The notes beneath the pieces were generated by a model. That model had not been told where the DNA came from and made no database searches. It saw only the letters and a list, made by a program, of their open reading frames with translations. From positions 53,100,871 through 53,164,870 of the forward strand of contig NC_064433.1 of assembly GCF_023343835.1 (NCBI RefSeq): a DNA stretch of 64,000 nt, read 5' to 3'. Origin of the DNA: Lagopus muta (Eukaryota; Chordata; Aves; Galliformes; Phasianidae). Made by a program: the position numbers and the translations under genes. Below are positions 38,801-50,800 of the stretch, piece after piece (position 1 is the stretch's first letter; every line of letters begins with the position of its first letter).

Positions 38801-41800
38801 CCCACTGGAAAATTCAATTTAATTTCACCACCCCTCACACAGCAGCTCCATGTCACTTTGTGTCCCCAACCCCTCTGCCAGTCCTTACTTCCCTGGGCTG
38901 TAGAAGACTGGTTTTGTTTGCTCTGCTTATCATGGACAATGCTGTGTCTGTCTGTATGATTTTGAATATGCTCTCCATTTTATTTACAAACATGTTCTCC
39001 CTAAGTGTGGTCCTCCATTACCTACAGATTAGTCTTGCTGGTTCTGTGATTGCTGCTTTTTTACCATGAATCCCAGTATCCACTTCCGACCAACCTCTGC
39101 AGTTTCCTGTCGTTCTGGTCACTGGCCTATCACTCATGTTCCGTATTCCTGTTGTTTCTCTCTAACTCCTTTCTTCCTGGGACACAGAAGTGAAGCCTGA
39201 TAATTCCTGGCTCCTAGAGCTGCTCCCTTGTCCAGAGCAAGGATCAGGAAGCTGGAGCATTCTTCCTTTTTTCGCTTATTTGTTCATATATTTATAGAGT
39301 ATTACTCTGCAGGAGAATATCCTCCTCCTTCCTTCCTTCCTAAAATCTACAACATCCCAGATAGAGCTAAATAGCTTTAGGGGAAGGGGGATATGTGCAG
39401 AAAGACACCAGCTAAGAGGTTCGCTGCCAAGCCCTACAAGAAGGGCAGCATCCGTGGACCTGGTCTGTGGTCTCTGAAGGCTTAGAGGGGCTTGGATTGG
39501 GTGGACTTCTTCCAGGGGTTCACCTCTTCCATACACATAGCAGGAAGCCCAAATTTAGCCCTTTGCATTTACATACCCATGAGGTAAATGTGCAAGGTGA
39601 TGATATGTGTATGGCAGGTCCACTCCAACAGTCAATACAAGTGATTAAAAGAAGGGCTGGCTTGGAGTACTGTTATGGTATCACATATTGAGTTATTCAA
39701 AAGCATGTTCTTTTACTTGAAAAGAGATGAATATCTGTCTTTTTATTGAATAAACTCATAACAGGATCTGGGAACAGAAAAGAGGAGGGATGCTGTGTCA
39801 GCATGTGGGTTGCAAATGGAATAAAACTTATTTCAAATGTGCACAGGAACTCTGAAAGAAAGAAAGATTAAGCATGCTGCAGTGCTTTGACCAACTGGCC
39901 TTCTTATCCTTAGTTTGAATAGTTTTTCCTGAGTTAAAACATTTATAGAAGTTAAAAGCATTACAGTATTTTTAAGAAGCAGATGATAAAGACCTGTGGG
40001 AGCAAACCTTTCCTCTCCATGGAGTGAGGAGTGTCATTGCTGTAGAGAATCAGGCAGGTTCATCCCATCTCCAGGAGGACAAGTGCCTGTGGTGGGTGGT
40101 GTTACTTCCCTCTGCATCTCCCTGCTGTTGTGCTCCATCAGCCAACAGCAGCCCTTTGTGGAGACAAACCTGGAAGCAGTTTTTCTCTCATTTTTGGGAA
40201 GTTTTCCATTCTGTGCTGGTTTGTTTCCTTTTAGTTTTCTAGAAAGCAGAGCAGCTTTTCATGGCCTCTTGTGTTTAACTCATGCCCTGGAGGGATGGAC
40301 AGCAGAAGACAGCCACTTGGTTTGAATGCAGCCCATTGGACGATGGAATTTTGTAGAGCTTGTCCAGCCTTTCCAAGCAGTCAGGATCAGTATTCAGCCT
40401 TAGCAGCCAACACTGGAACATTGGATGTCATAGTACTGGGAAGATGTGTGGGTGAGCAGCGGGGTCCAGAAGCATGGTCATGTACTGCCCAAAGATCAGG
40501 CTGTGAGTTCAGTGACCCTTAAGCTGTGCTTCATTTCAAGCCTAAGAGTATACTTGTAGTAAGCTTATGGGACTACATCTAGGACTCAAGTATTTTTGTC
40601 CTGTTGAAGTGGGATTTTAAACACATGTGTGTGTTCCTCTTGAGTGAGGCATAAAGAATGATAATATTGCCATTCACTGACTCAAAATGTTGGGCTTTGA
40701 CTCACTAAATTGGAGCCATCCAGTATTTAGGCAGTTGAGCTACACCGGAAGTCTTATTTCCCTCTCTTTAGTCAGGAGAGATCAACATCTATACTTGATG
40801 GTTTGCTCTCTCCTAGGAGAACTTTTTTCAGCTAGGTGGGGTAAATGGCATGCTTTTGGTGATGGATGGAGTCTAACTGACTAACTTAAGTCAGATGCTT
40901 AACTTGTAGACTGGACCTATCTCGTGGGAACCTTTTTGAGCTCACTGTAGGTATTCAAACCACCTCTGCATATCTCGTAACACTGACTCTACCTAGCATG
41001 GACAATGCTACATCTCTCTGTAGCATCTTTGAAAACTCTTTGTACAACATTGACAAACATGTGTTTTCCTTAAGTAGGATCCTTGTTTAGGTATCCTTTT
41101 GACCTGCCTGCTTGAAAGCAATTAACCTCTGAATTTGTCAACTTGACGTAAACAAGAGCTTATCTTTTTTTTTTTTTTTTTTTTTTTTCTGATATCAAGC
41201 AAATCCAAATGGGTGGAAACAAAGCTTTTCAGTTTAATGATATATTTTTTTTGTAACCTAATGAAAAGGAACGTATCTTGCCTGTTACCATGAGAGTAGC
41301 TGTACAGTTCTGAGTCCAAAGAAATTCCAACCTCTCAGCAGGGCTGTAATTGGCAATCTGTTGAGCGCGGCTGCAAGGGAAGTGCTCTTTCAAGTGACTT
41401 TAAACTCCTTGAAAGGGACTGGATAAATGAAGTTAGCTTTGCTATCAGTGTTCTGATTTCAGGACATAAATTTTAATTTATAGAATAATACCTCTGTCTG
41501 TCTCCCCTTTACCCCACCTTCCCCTGCCCTATTTCTTTCTTTGCCTTGAAAACTCCAGGATTTGATAATAAAGCCTTTCAGAGCTAGCGTATTTTTTCAG
41601 GAGTAGTCTGAGTGCAAAATCGCTTCCATCTGGCAATGCTTTATAAAAGTTAAAGCTGGGGAAGAACACAGGGCCTGATTCTGTAAACATTTAAATATGT
41701 GTTAGACCAATCACAAGAATGAAGTTATGCTCGGGACAGTCAGAAGTGAGCTCTTGAGTGTCTGTAGTATGAAATACAGCACCTATGTATTTCTATGCTG

Positions 41801-44800
41801 GAAGAGTTGTCCTTGGTAGGCATAACCATATAGAAATGTCTATCCATTTGCAAATGACACTTGAAAATAAATAGATTATTTGCTAAGAGGTTCATAGAAA
41901 TAATTTAACGAAGATTCTCCCTGAAGAATGAATAAATATTAGGATCGCAATTCAGTGCCAGTGGAACACGATGGCATTAACATGAACAAGTAGCCAAAGG
42001 AAAGCACGTGCTTAAGTGCTTTGCTGGATTGGGGCCAGGATGCTTAGAGGAGTGCTGGACCTTTTAAAGCAACAAGGCACAAAAAAAAAAAAAAAAAAAA
42101 AAAAGAATATTTCCCATGTAAGGCAGACTTCTTTCTTTGTTTTACATTGTATTTTTTGTATTGGTAAGAAAAAAAATGCAAAAAAGCAGAAAGGTGTTCC
42201 AACTATAATGACTCGAGTGAGGTAGCATGCTTTGGTTCATCAGAAAATCAGTTCAGCTCTTCTGTACTTTCAAATACCATAGACAACGGAAGGAAATCTG
42301 ATGGTGTGTACTGGTGGTGGCATAGCATTTCATGGTGCTAATTTTACTTGCCAAGTACGTGTTCAACCTCACACTTGGTAACAGACTTCTGTACGAGAAA
42401 ATGAAAACAAACATTAGGTGTTTCAGAAGCACAAAGGTCTCTCTTCTGTGCATGCTGCTTGAGTCGTGTCAGTCAAACCACATCAGCAAGAGCAGACATG
42501 TTGCAAAACAGCTGTCCAGTAGCAGCTGGCAAGACACAGAATCCCAGAATCATTACAATTGGAGAAGACCTCTAAGATCACTTCATCCAAACATCAGCCC
42601 CCACCATGCCTGCTAACCATGTCCCTCAGTGCCACATCTACGTGATTCTTCAACATCTCCAGGAAACTGGCACCTTTGGAGACAGGCTGCAGCAGCACTG
42701 CTTCAGGCAGGTGCTTCCAAACTGTCCGTGTGTATCTGGATGGAGGCCCTGCAGAACAGTGGTGGCACCCATTGTCTGTAGATCTGTCTGTATGGAAAGC
42801 AGCCTGATGCTGTATCTCAGTCTGACAGTGCTGTGCAGGCCGTCCCAGTCTCTCATGTTTTTCAGACATAACCAAAACAAACCTCAGTGCCTAATTACTT
42901 GAACCCTTCTGTGTGCGAAACACCTAAAAATGTCAATACAAATCCCTTGAAACGTCATGGGGATGGCAGGGCTTTTAACAAGAATGATGAAAGCTGGAAA
43001 GCTGGAATGGCTTTTTTTTTAATTCTGCCAACAGAAAGTACTTCAGCTGTGACAGTATTTAAGCACATTTCTAATTGGTTTCCTCTAACTATGTAGGCTT
43101 TTGACCTTAGAGTGCTTTATTTCCATTGTTTTCAGTTGATAACATCCAAGAACACAAAGTAATATTTCTAAAGTCTGGCGATAGTAATGAAGCAAATATA
43201 AACAAACTTAACTCTTCGGTTTTCATACCCCACCTTTATGAATTTCCTCTCATTCAGGATGACTGCCCAAACACCACTTTGTTTGACTTGACATTGACCC
43301 AAAGGCATGAGATCACTGGCAAGTTCAATTTGGACATTAAAGTGATGGCGAGCAGCACTGAAATTTATTTCTATCTTTCCACTTACACAGGCCTCCCACT
43401 GCAATGTAAATGTTTGCTTGTCTGAGGTTCCTCAGCAGTTTGTAATCATAATTAAGAAGAAAAGGGAAATTAACTCTTGTATTCTTTGCTGAAACAAAAG
43501 ACAATTAGTGTAATATGTAGTATTGTGGCTGAATTAGCAACTCTCATTTTTCTTCCCCTTCCTTTTTAAAATAGTATATAGTCAAAATCTGCATATCCTA
43601 AGTATCATGCTCTGAGAAACAACCTTGCCAAGGATAATGGTTCTCATTTTGATTTAATCCCCACTGGAAAGTAAACTGTAGCATGCTGTCTGATTTAAAA
43701 TGATTATTGCAGGATCTTAACTACATTCCTTTAATTTAAGAAGAGATGCAATAAAGCCATAATTCAGAAAAGCAATTTAGCACATGCATATCTTTAAAAT
43801 GCATACTTCTGTATTATTATCTTCCATCATAATGGAGCATATGCATAAATTTAAACACATATATATAGTGGTTTACTAAATTAAACCTTGGATTTTTTCA
43901 TGGCTGCTATATGTGCTGTTCACAGCCAGCCATAAACTACTAAAATAATAAAATAAAGAATATTGTTTTCACATATCTTTACATCAAGCGGCTGTAAACC
44001 TTTCTGAGCAGTCAAGAGCACAAAAGACACACAGGGCAGAATTTCTAAGGTAAAAAATGCTTCAGTATTCGCTTATCTTTTGAAGAAAAGTTCGTGCCTT
44101 ATTACATGAGTGAGGTAATTGGGTCATACATGACTTTTCTCAATGAAAAGGTTATTCTCGTCTGCATCTCTAAAATTAAAAACAAACTCGCTTGTTCTTT
44201 TGATTTGGCTGACCTTTAATAAAAGAGCATTTTGTAGCAGTGGAAAGGTACTTCTGTCTGCGGCTGTTAGGAGAGTAATAAAAATACCGCTGAATGGAAA
44301 GACACCAGATGGAAGGAATGTCAACATACTGGAACTAATTTAGGAGATTGCTCTGATAGAGAGCAAAGGCATGAGGAGAATTCAAATGGTTCCAGTGCAA
44401 AGAGATTGGCTGCCCCTCTTAAACTAACAAACTGAAATCCTTACCCCAGGGTTACATGTAAACCAAATGGAATCAGCCCACAAGGAGGTAGTCCATTAAG
44501 GGGGAAGAAATCCTCCCCCCTCAGCACTCAAACAGCCTTCAGCATCCTGGAAGCTTAAGAAAGGGCAAAAGCATTCTGCTTCGTTTTGCTTTTTATATTT
44601 AGTTTTAAATAAGTCTGAAGCAGAGAGATGTCCAGTGTACTTGTACTCTGAAATCTTTCTGACTGACGTTTGCAAAACTGGGTCTGTGTGGACTTTCAGC
44701 ACCTTTGGGGCAAAGTCCATCTTTGGCGACACCTAAGTTGGACAGTATGTTCATCCAATGACAGACTTGTCCCAAGCAGTTTCAGCAGAGTTGATGGCTG

Positions 44801-47800
44801 TGGAGCTAAAGGCAGAACTTAGCAGTAGATTGAAAATAAAAGAAGAGTGCTTATCAGGAAGAGGTCCCTACCCTACCAGTGCTATTTAGAAGATAGAAAG
44901 CTGTAGATAGAAGCTGAGTTCATCATTTCATGGCCTCTAAATATAAATATGCAGAGAGATTATATCCAAGAATTACTGCTGTAGTAGAACAGCCTGTGAA
45001 AGAGACAGATTGTTGACGTTACAAAATGTACTTTGTCTCAGATATGTCTTTGGTAGTGAGAAGTGAAATTCTTTCCCAGTTTCACATTTTTATTCTTCAA
45101 TGAGTTTTGAAGCCAACAGATTTGGTTTCAATTATCAGCTGAGAAGTATAGCATTTTCTTCTTTTTTTCTTCTTCTTTTTTCTTCTCATTAAAAAAATAA
45201 AATAAACAAATAAACATATTAGAGTTAAGAGTTTAGAGAAAAGCTGTAAGAAATCTATCCTTGACCACTGGAACTTAAGCACTCGTCGCTGCTTGTGCAG
45301 AGCACTCCTCTTAGCCTCTACTAAGGCTCTCAGTGATGGGCAGAGCAAGCAATCTTGTAGCTCACTGGAAGATGCTATTTCTCCATGTTGCCATATGCCA
45401 TGCCTTCATACATTAACACAGCTGTCTTGCTGTCTTGCTCATCTCCTAGGGGTGCAATCATGCTGTTCCATGTACCGTGTGGCACATCTCATTACCACTC
45501 CCTGATCCCGATTCCTGCTGTGCTCTCATGGTACTGTTCTCCCTTCTACCCCACGTCCAGATGGAAGTGCAGGAGTCTCAGAAGTCAACCTTTAGTCCTT
45601 TAGGCTCTATCTACAAAGATATTGCAACCACTGCCCTGCACTGCCTGACCGCAATGGCTGAGGTGATGCAGCAGGCCTCCCACAGCACTGAGGCCTTGCT
45701 GCAGCTCTCTTGGCATCATTCAGCTTGCAGAGCAGTAGAAATAAACATAGTGCTCAAAAATATATGACATACAAATTGTAGCAAGCGTTCCTCCTGCTGC
45801 TTTCTCCTTAAATCTGTGGAGCTCATGTCTTGTATCTGAGAAACCATGGTTTCTTGATATGTGATTGACAGGCCATCCCTCCTGCTACCACCTGTCTGAG
45901 TGCTGATACCACTGACTTTCCACTTATCTTATTTGTGCAGCTCTGTTTGTAGAGTACCAGTGCTTTGAAAGAAGAAGGAGTAGCCCCACCTCGCCCATAC
46001 ACAACCTCTCTCCCTCCCTTGACCTTGGTTAGGGTTGAGGGGTATTGGCTGAATGTGACATGGCTATACCTCAGTGGGAGCAATGGGATGCTCATGGAGT
46101 GTGGGATCCCACCAGAGCCCTGCTTCTCCATTGGCAGGAGCTGCAGCCAGACTGCAGGCACACTGAGAAGAGGGGGTGAGTTTTGGAATGAATATGCAGT
46201 AGGATGGCAGATAATAAATCATACTGAGCAAAAACAAAGAGTGAACCGAGCCGTCCCAGAAGCTATATGGAGGCAATCCGTCCGTCATCAGCCTGCAGGT
46301 TACAACCCAGGTGTTAACAGGGCAGTATATTTATTACCTCATTATTATTTGCAGTAAGTCAATCCAGCCTTTAATTAATGCCCTCCTCTTTCCCCCCAGC
46401 CATTGGCCACAATGCTTTCTTGGAGCATATGTTTATAGAACTGCAGACTATGCTCAGAAGGGAAATTTAGAAGTGTCTGTATGAAGTCTGCCTGGCATCC
46501 TAACTGCTGCTGTGAAAATTCGTGGTGTGCATGGCTGATGGGCTGAGAACTGTAAAAAAAATTCCTCCCACCTCCCTGAAACAAAAGATTCTCCATTTGC
46601 CTCTAGTGCATGGTGAAGAAATAAATTGCTGCGCAATTCTGTAGTCGCTCAGCTACAATCATACTGAACAAGCCTCTGCAAACTTAGGGTGGTGAGACAG
46701 TGGAACAGGTTGCCCAGTGAGGTTGCGAATGCCCTCTCGCTGGAAGCATTCAAGGCCAGGCTGGATGGGGCTCTGAGCAACCTGGTCTAGAGGGAGGTGT
46801 CCCTGCCTACAGCAGGGGAGTTGGAGCTACATGATCTTAAAGGCCCCTTCCAACCCAAACCAGTCTATGATTCTAAGTCCAAGGGTAGTGGAAAGTATCT
46901 TTAAATGCACTCCTGACTCAGTGCTCTCTGCATCATTTCTGTATAAATGTAGGAAAATATGCCTGGATAAGGGCTTTTATTAATATGGCAAATTTTGGTT
47001 CAGAAGAATTAGATTTTAGAATTTCATCCTTTGGACAAGCAAGGAGGGTTCAGCCCTTAGAGCTGAGTGATGAAGGCAAAATTTTAATCAAAACTTAAGT
47101 TGATAGAGTATCACGTCGTAGTAGGACTGTCACTGCTGTTATGCTGATGAGAGTCATTGAGTGAGATTCATGGTGCCCTGTGGCAGCTTCACCTGTGTGT
47201 GCATCGTATAATCCCGAGCACAATGAATCTGCTGTTTGTTATTTTTTAAAAAGCAAACTGCTTGAATAAAAGCATTTTTATTGGTTTGTCTTGACTTGTC
47301 AAAACTACATTTCACCTTCCTGCGTAACTCTGTATAGCAACCCTTTCCAAGCTTAGAGAGGCAAGTCTGCGCATTAATGGTAACACACCACAGCACTTCC
47401 ATATATGACACGGCATTTGTTCAGTTTTTCCCAAACATATCAGTCTGTCATTCTTGGAGAGGATGCCATAAACACAATCCATCTAGAGACTGCTCTTCCA
47501 GTTTCCGAAGTTTATTGTTAATGAGGATGCACATAGGATGTAATCACTGGCAGGAACCTCTGCTTCGGGGTGCAGTGAGGCCAGCAGACAAGTCAGCGGC
47601 CAATTTTATCTGGCTGCTCCCTCTGCCTTTTATCAGAGCTGTTTGGCTGGGGTTCAGGGGTGTTAGAGGGAGCTGCAGAGGTTTTGGCTTGTGGAGCTGA
47701 GTGACAAGGTGTGAGAGGATATGAGGCAAAGCCTAAGAGCAGCAAATACACATGCATTGAGAGAGGCAGCTTTGCATTTTGCTGCAAAAGCTGAAGTTTT

Positions 47801-50800
47801 TGTGTGGTTTTTTTCTTCTTCTTTAAAACACTAAAGACTACTGGCAGGGCTTTGCTCTGATAGAAGAAGGCGTCGTTCCAGCAGGGCTGGTCAAAACTAG
47901 CATCCGCTTGCAATGACCCCTATAACCTCTTTCATCTGAAGATGTTTTGCTGCTAGTGTGACAGCAGGCTGCCACCAGAGGATAAAACAGAAAGTCACTA
48001 TGTTTTAATGTGAGGCAGGTGCAGGATGTTTCCATTGGGTTGTGGAAGATTTTTGGTGTCAGAGGGGAAAAACTCGTTGGCAGCCAGGACACTGTGGCAA
48101 TTCGAGACTTCTCATTGCCTGCTTTACTAGATTAAGTGTTTAGTTATCTGCAGTTCCCAATGAAGTCCTTGACAGCACGTGGCAAAAAGTATCCTGAGCT
48201 CTGAAGGAACAGCATCAGTGTGACATAGGTCAGATGAATGTTCCTCTTCCTACTTACGTGGGACTTGCGTGTCCCTGCTAGCTCTGCAGAAGTGACAAAG
48301 GGCATATCTCCAGCAGGCTAGGGGTCATGAGGCAGAGGTTGGAGATAACTGAGCTTAACGATGGGCTGGGTGCATGAGATAGGCTGCAGAGGGACTGTGA
48401 CAGGAGTGGTAGAGCTCTGGAGACACTGCAGCCACTGCTTGCTCAGGTGTCTGTGCCCACCATGTTGCTGCAGAGTTGGGCTGGAAGAGGATGTATGCAT
48501 CAGTTTATTTGTTGGATTTTGATGGTAGGTAAAAGCCAACAGTCATTATAAGCCAGGGTGCTATTCTGTATCAAGCATTAATTGAAGGCACAGTCAATTG
48601 TCCATTTTTTAACCTTTCTGGTTATCATCATTCTGATGATAGCTCCTGATTCCTTCTGTCATCTGGCCCCATGAGGACTGCTGGTAAGAGGAGCCAGGAT
48701 TAGAATTCAGATGGCACAGGCACAAGTTCCTACCTCACCTCATGAGGATCAAGTTGACACTGTTACCCTGTGACCCCATGTTACAGAGACAAAGGCCTTC
48801 TTTCATTGAGCCGTGTGAAAGTCAGCAGCTCCTCAAAGCCTTCCTTCTCTTGGTCTGAAATGTTGTTGCCTTTCTCTGGAAAATGTAGCTTTGGAACTTG
48901 CTTTTGGAAGTGTCACTTTCCAGGCTATAGCGATGATACCAGGTTGTGTTCAGTCATTCTAAGCCTTCTTCTCCCTTTAAAGTGTCATTTTTAAAATGTT
49001 TTCAGTAAGCGGTGGGTTTCTTTTTTTCTTTTGTCTTGTGCAGTGTTTGAAAATAAAGATAAGATTGTGATCATCATGGAGTACGCAAGTAAGGGAGAGT
49101 TGTATGATTATATCAGTGAGAGGCGACGACTGAGCGAAAGAGAAACAAGACACTTCTTCCGACAAATAGTCTCTGCTGTACATTACTGCCACAAGGTAAG
49201 CAAGGAATTTGATATTAATAAATGCTATTTGAAGGCTGCGTAGTGATTGTATTTCAAAGCACGTCTGAGGCAACAGCATTCATTATTAAGTATGACAGCA
49301 TGTGATTATATCAGTACACCGGGAGATCTTGTGTGAAAGTTCTACAGTAGTTCACTGCCTGTTTTTATAGTCTAAGGATGTTTTCCTGTGCTGCAGCATA
49401 CTACTTGTCACTCCCTTACTGTTAGCCATACCTCCCGTTTTCCCCTTGGAAATAATTCTTCTGACATAAAGAAAGTAATTAACAACATTAACTGGAAATT
49501 TTTGATTGTTTGTGTTAATATATTCAAACGAATGATAGCTTGCAAGTTCAATATGCAAGTGAACAACTTTGAAATAGAAGATAGAAAATATAAAACCAAA
49601 AAAAGAGCTGGAGAAAAGTATGAATGTTCAGCCTTAGCATGTACTTACTTTGGATAGTCAAAAATAACTTCTCCAGATGTTGTAGGAGCACTAGAAAGAT
49701 ACTCTTTGCTAATGACTTTATCCATCATGGTCCCCACTCGAATGACAATTCAAACAGTCAAACCCCGGGTGATGGACTGGCTGTCATCATAGATCTTTTA
49801 TCTCTACTTGAACCAGCTGCACAGAGCCAAAACTTGCATCAAGCTAAAGGCAACAAGCACCAAACACAGTGTTTTGTTTGAATTCTTGCACGTTTTGATC
49901 TCCATCTGAATTCTGATAAACAAGGCAAGTTTTCAAAGTCATCACTGCGCAGTGCTGAAAAGCTGCAGCAGCCTTCCTAGCACAGTTAATTTTCCCCAAA
50001 TTTCTTTAAAGAAGGCTCTGACCCAAACCCAACTTTTTCATTTCCATCCTGAACATTTAGGGTCTTTTAGGATTTTAGCTCCCTACATCCACACGGCTGC
50101 ATATTGGAGGAATGAGGGCTTTTGTAGGGACTAACGTCATTGACAGATATTTTCTGGTGCCTGGGAAGAATATATTGCTTTCACGCAGTGGGGGCAGGAT
50201 CTGGGCTGGAATTAAGTTCTGAAAAGACCCCCCTTGCCCCCTCTGCTGTTTTACAGGCTTTGTGGGAGGACAGATTCCAGTCATTCTTCCCTTAACCACA
50301 CACCAAGTGACTAATACATTGCCTGTCACTAGTCACTGGGCCGTGAGTGTTATGACAGTGAAATCAGCCCTGAAATGCAGATGCAAAGACCACCCTGCCA
50401 GCTCACCTTTCATTTGCACATTTTCTTATATTCTCTTTTTCCTTCTTTATTTCAGAATGGCGTGGTCCACAGGGACCTAAAATTGGAAAACATCCTTCTT
50501 GATGACAATTTTAATATTAAGGTAAGATTCTTTCTCTCAGTTTCTCTGAATGGATTTGCATGTTTTGTAACATTTTTATCCAAGGTGTTAGAAGAGCCAG
50601 TGTTATGGCAACAGCTACTAAGCAACAGCATCTGGCAAGAGGCTCCAGGGTTTGGAGGCTGGGGAGGGAGCACCACTGGTGACGAGTCATACAAGCTAAA
50701 TGAAGCTGTGCATGATACAAGGGAGAAGGCCGCGTCCTTCTGCCCCAAGACCACGATTCCCAAAGCAGTATCTATTTACTGGTAGGAAACAGCAGAGCAT

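Larger units (their letters stand above)
38552..49043 (+). other. NUAK1: NUAK1 intron 2 (about 10.5 kb)
   Basis: Bounded by GTTAGT and GTGCAG. It contains two CR1 fragments of opposite orientation, the inverted-repeat-ended element at 41671-42036, poly-T and poly-A runs and a long pyrimidine tract. A 150-codon open frame at 38617-39069 has no recognisable domain. Confidence 0.9.

Noticed and set aside
38617..39069. 150-codon frame just after NUAK1 exon 2
   Set aside because: Hydrophobic residues reflect T-rich intronic DNA. No domain, and it lies wholly within intron 2.
43126..43425. 99-codon frame in intron 2 considered as a pseudogene piece
   Set aside because: I could not match it to any family, and it lacks the flanking features of a processed copy.
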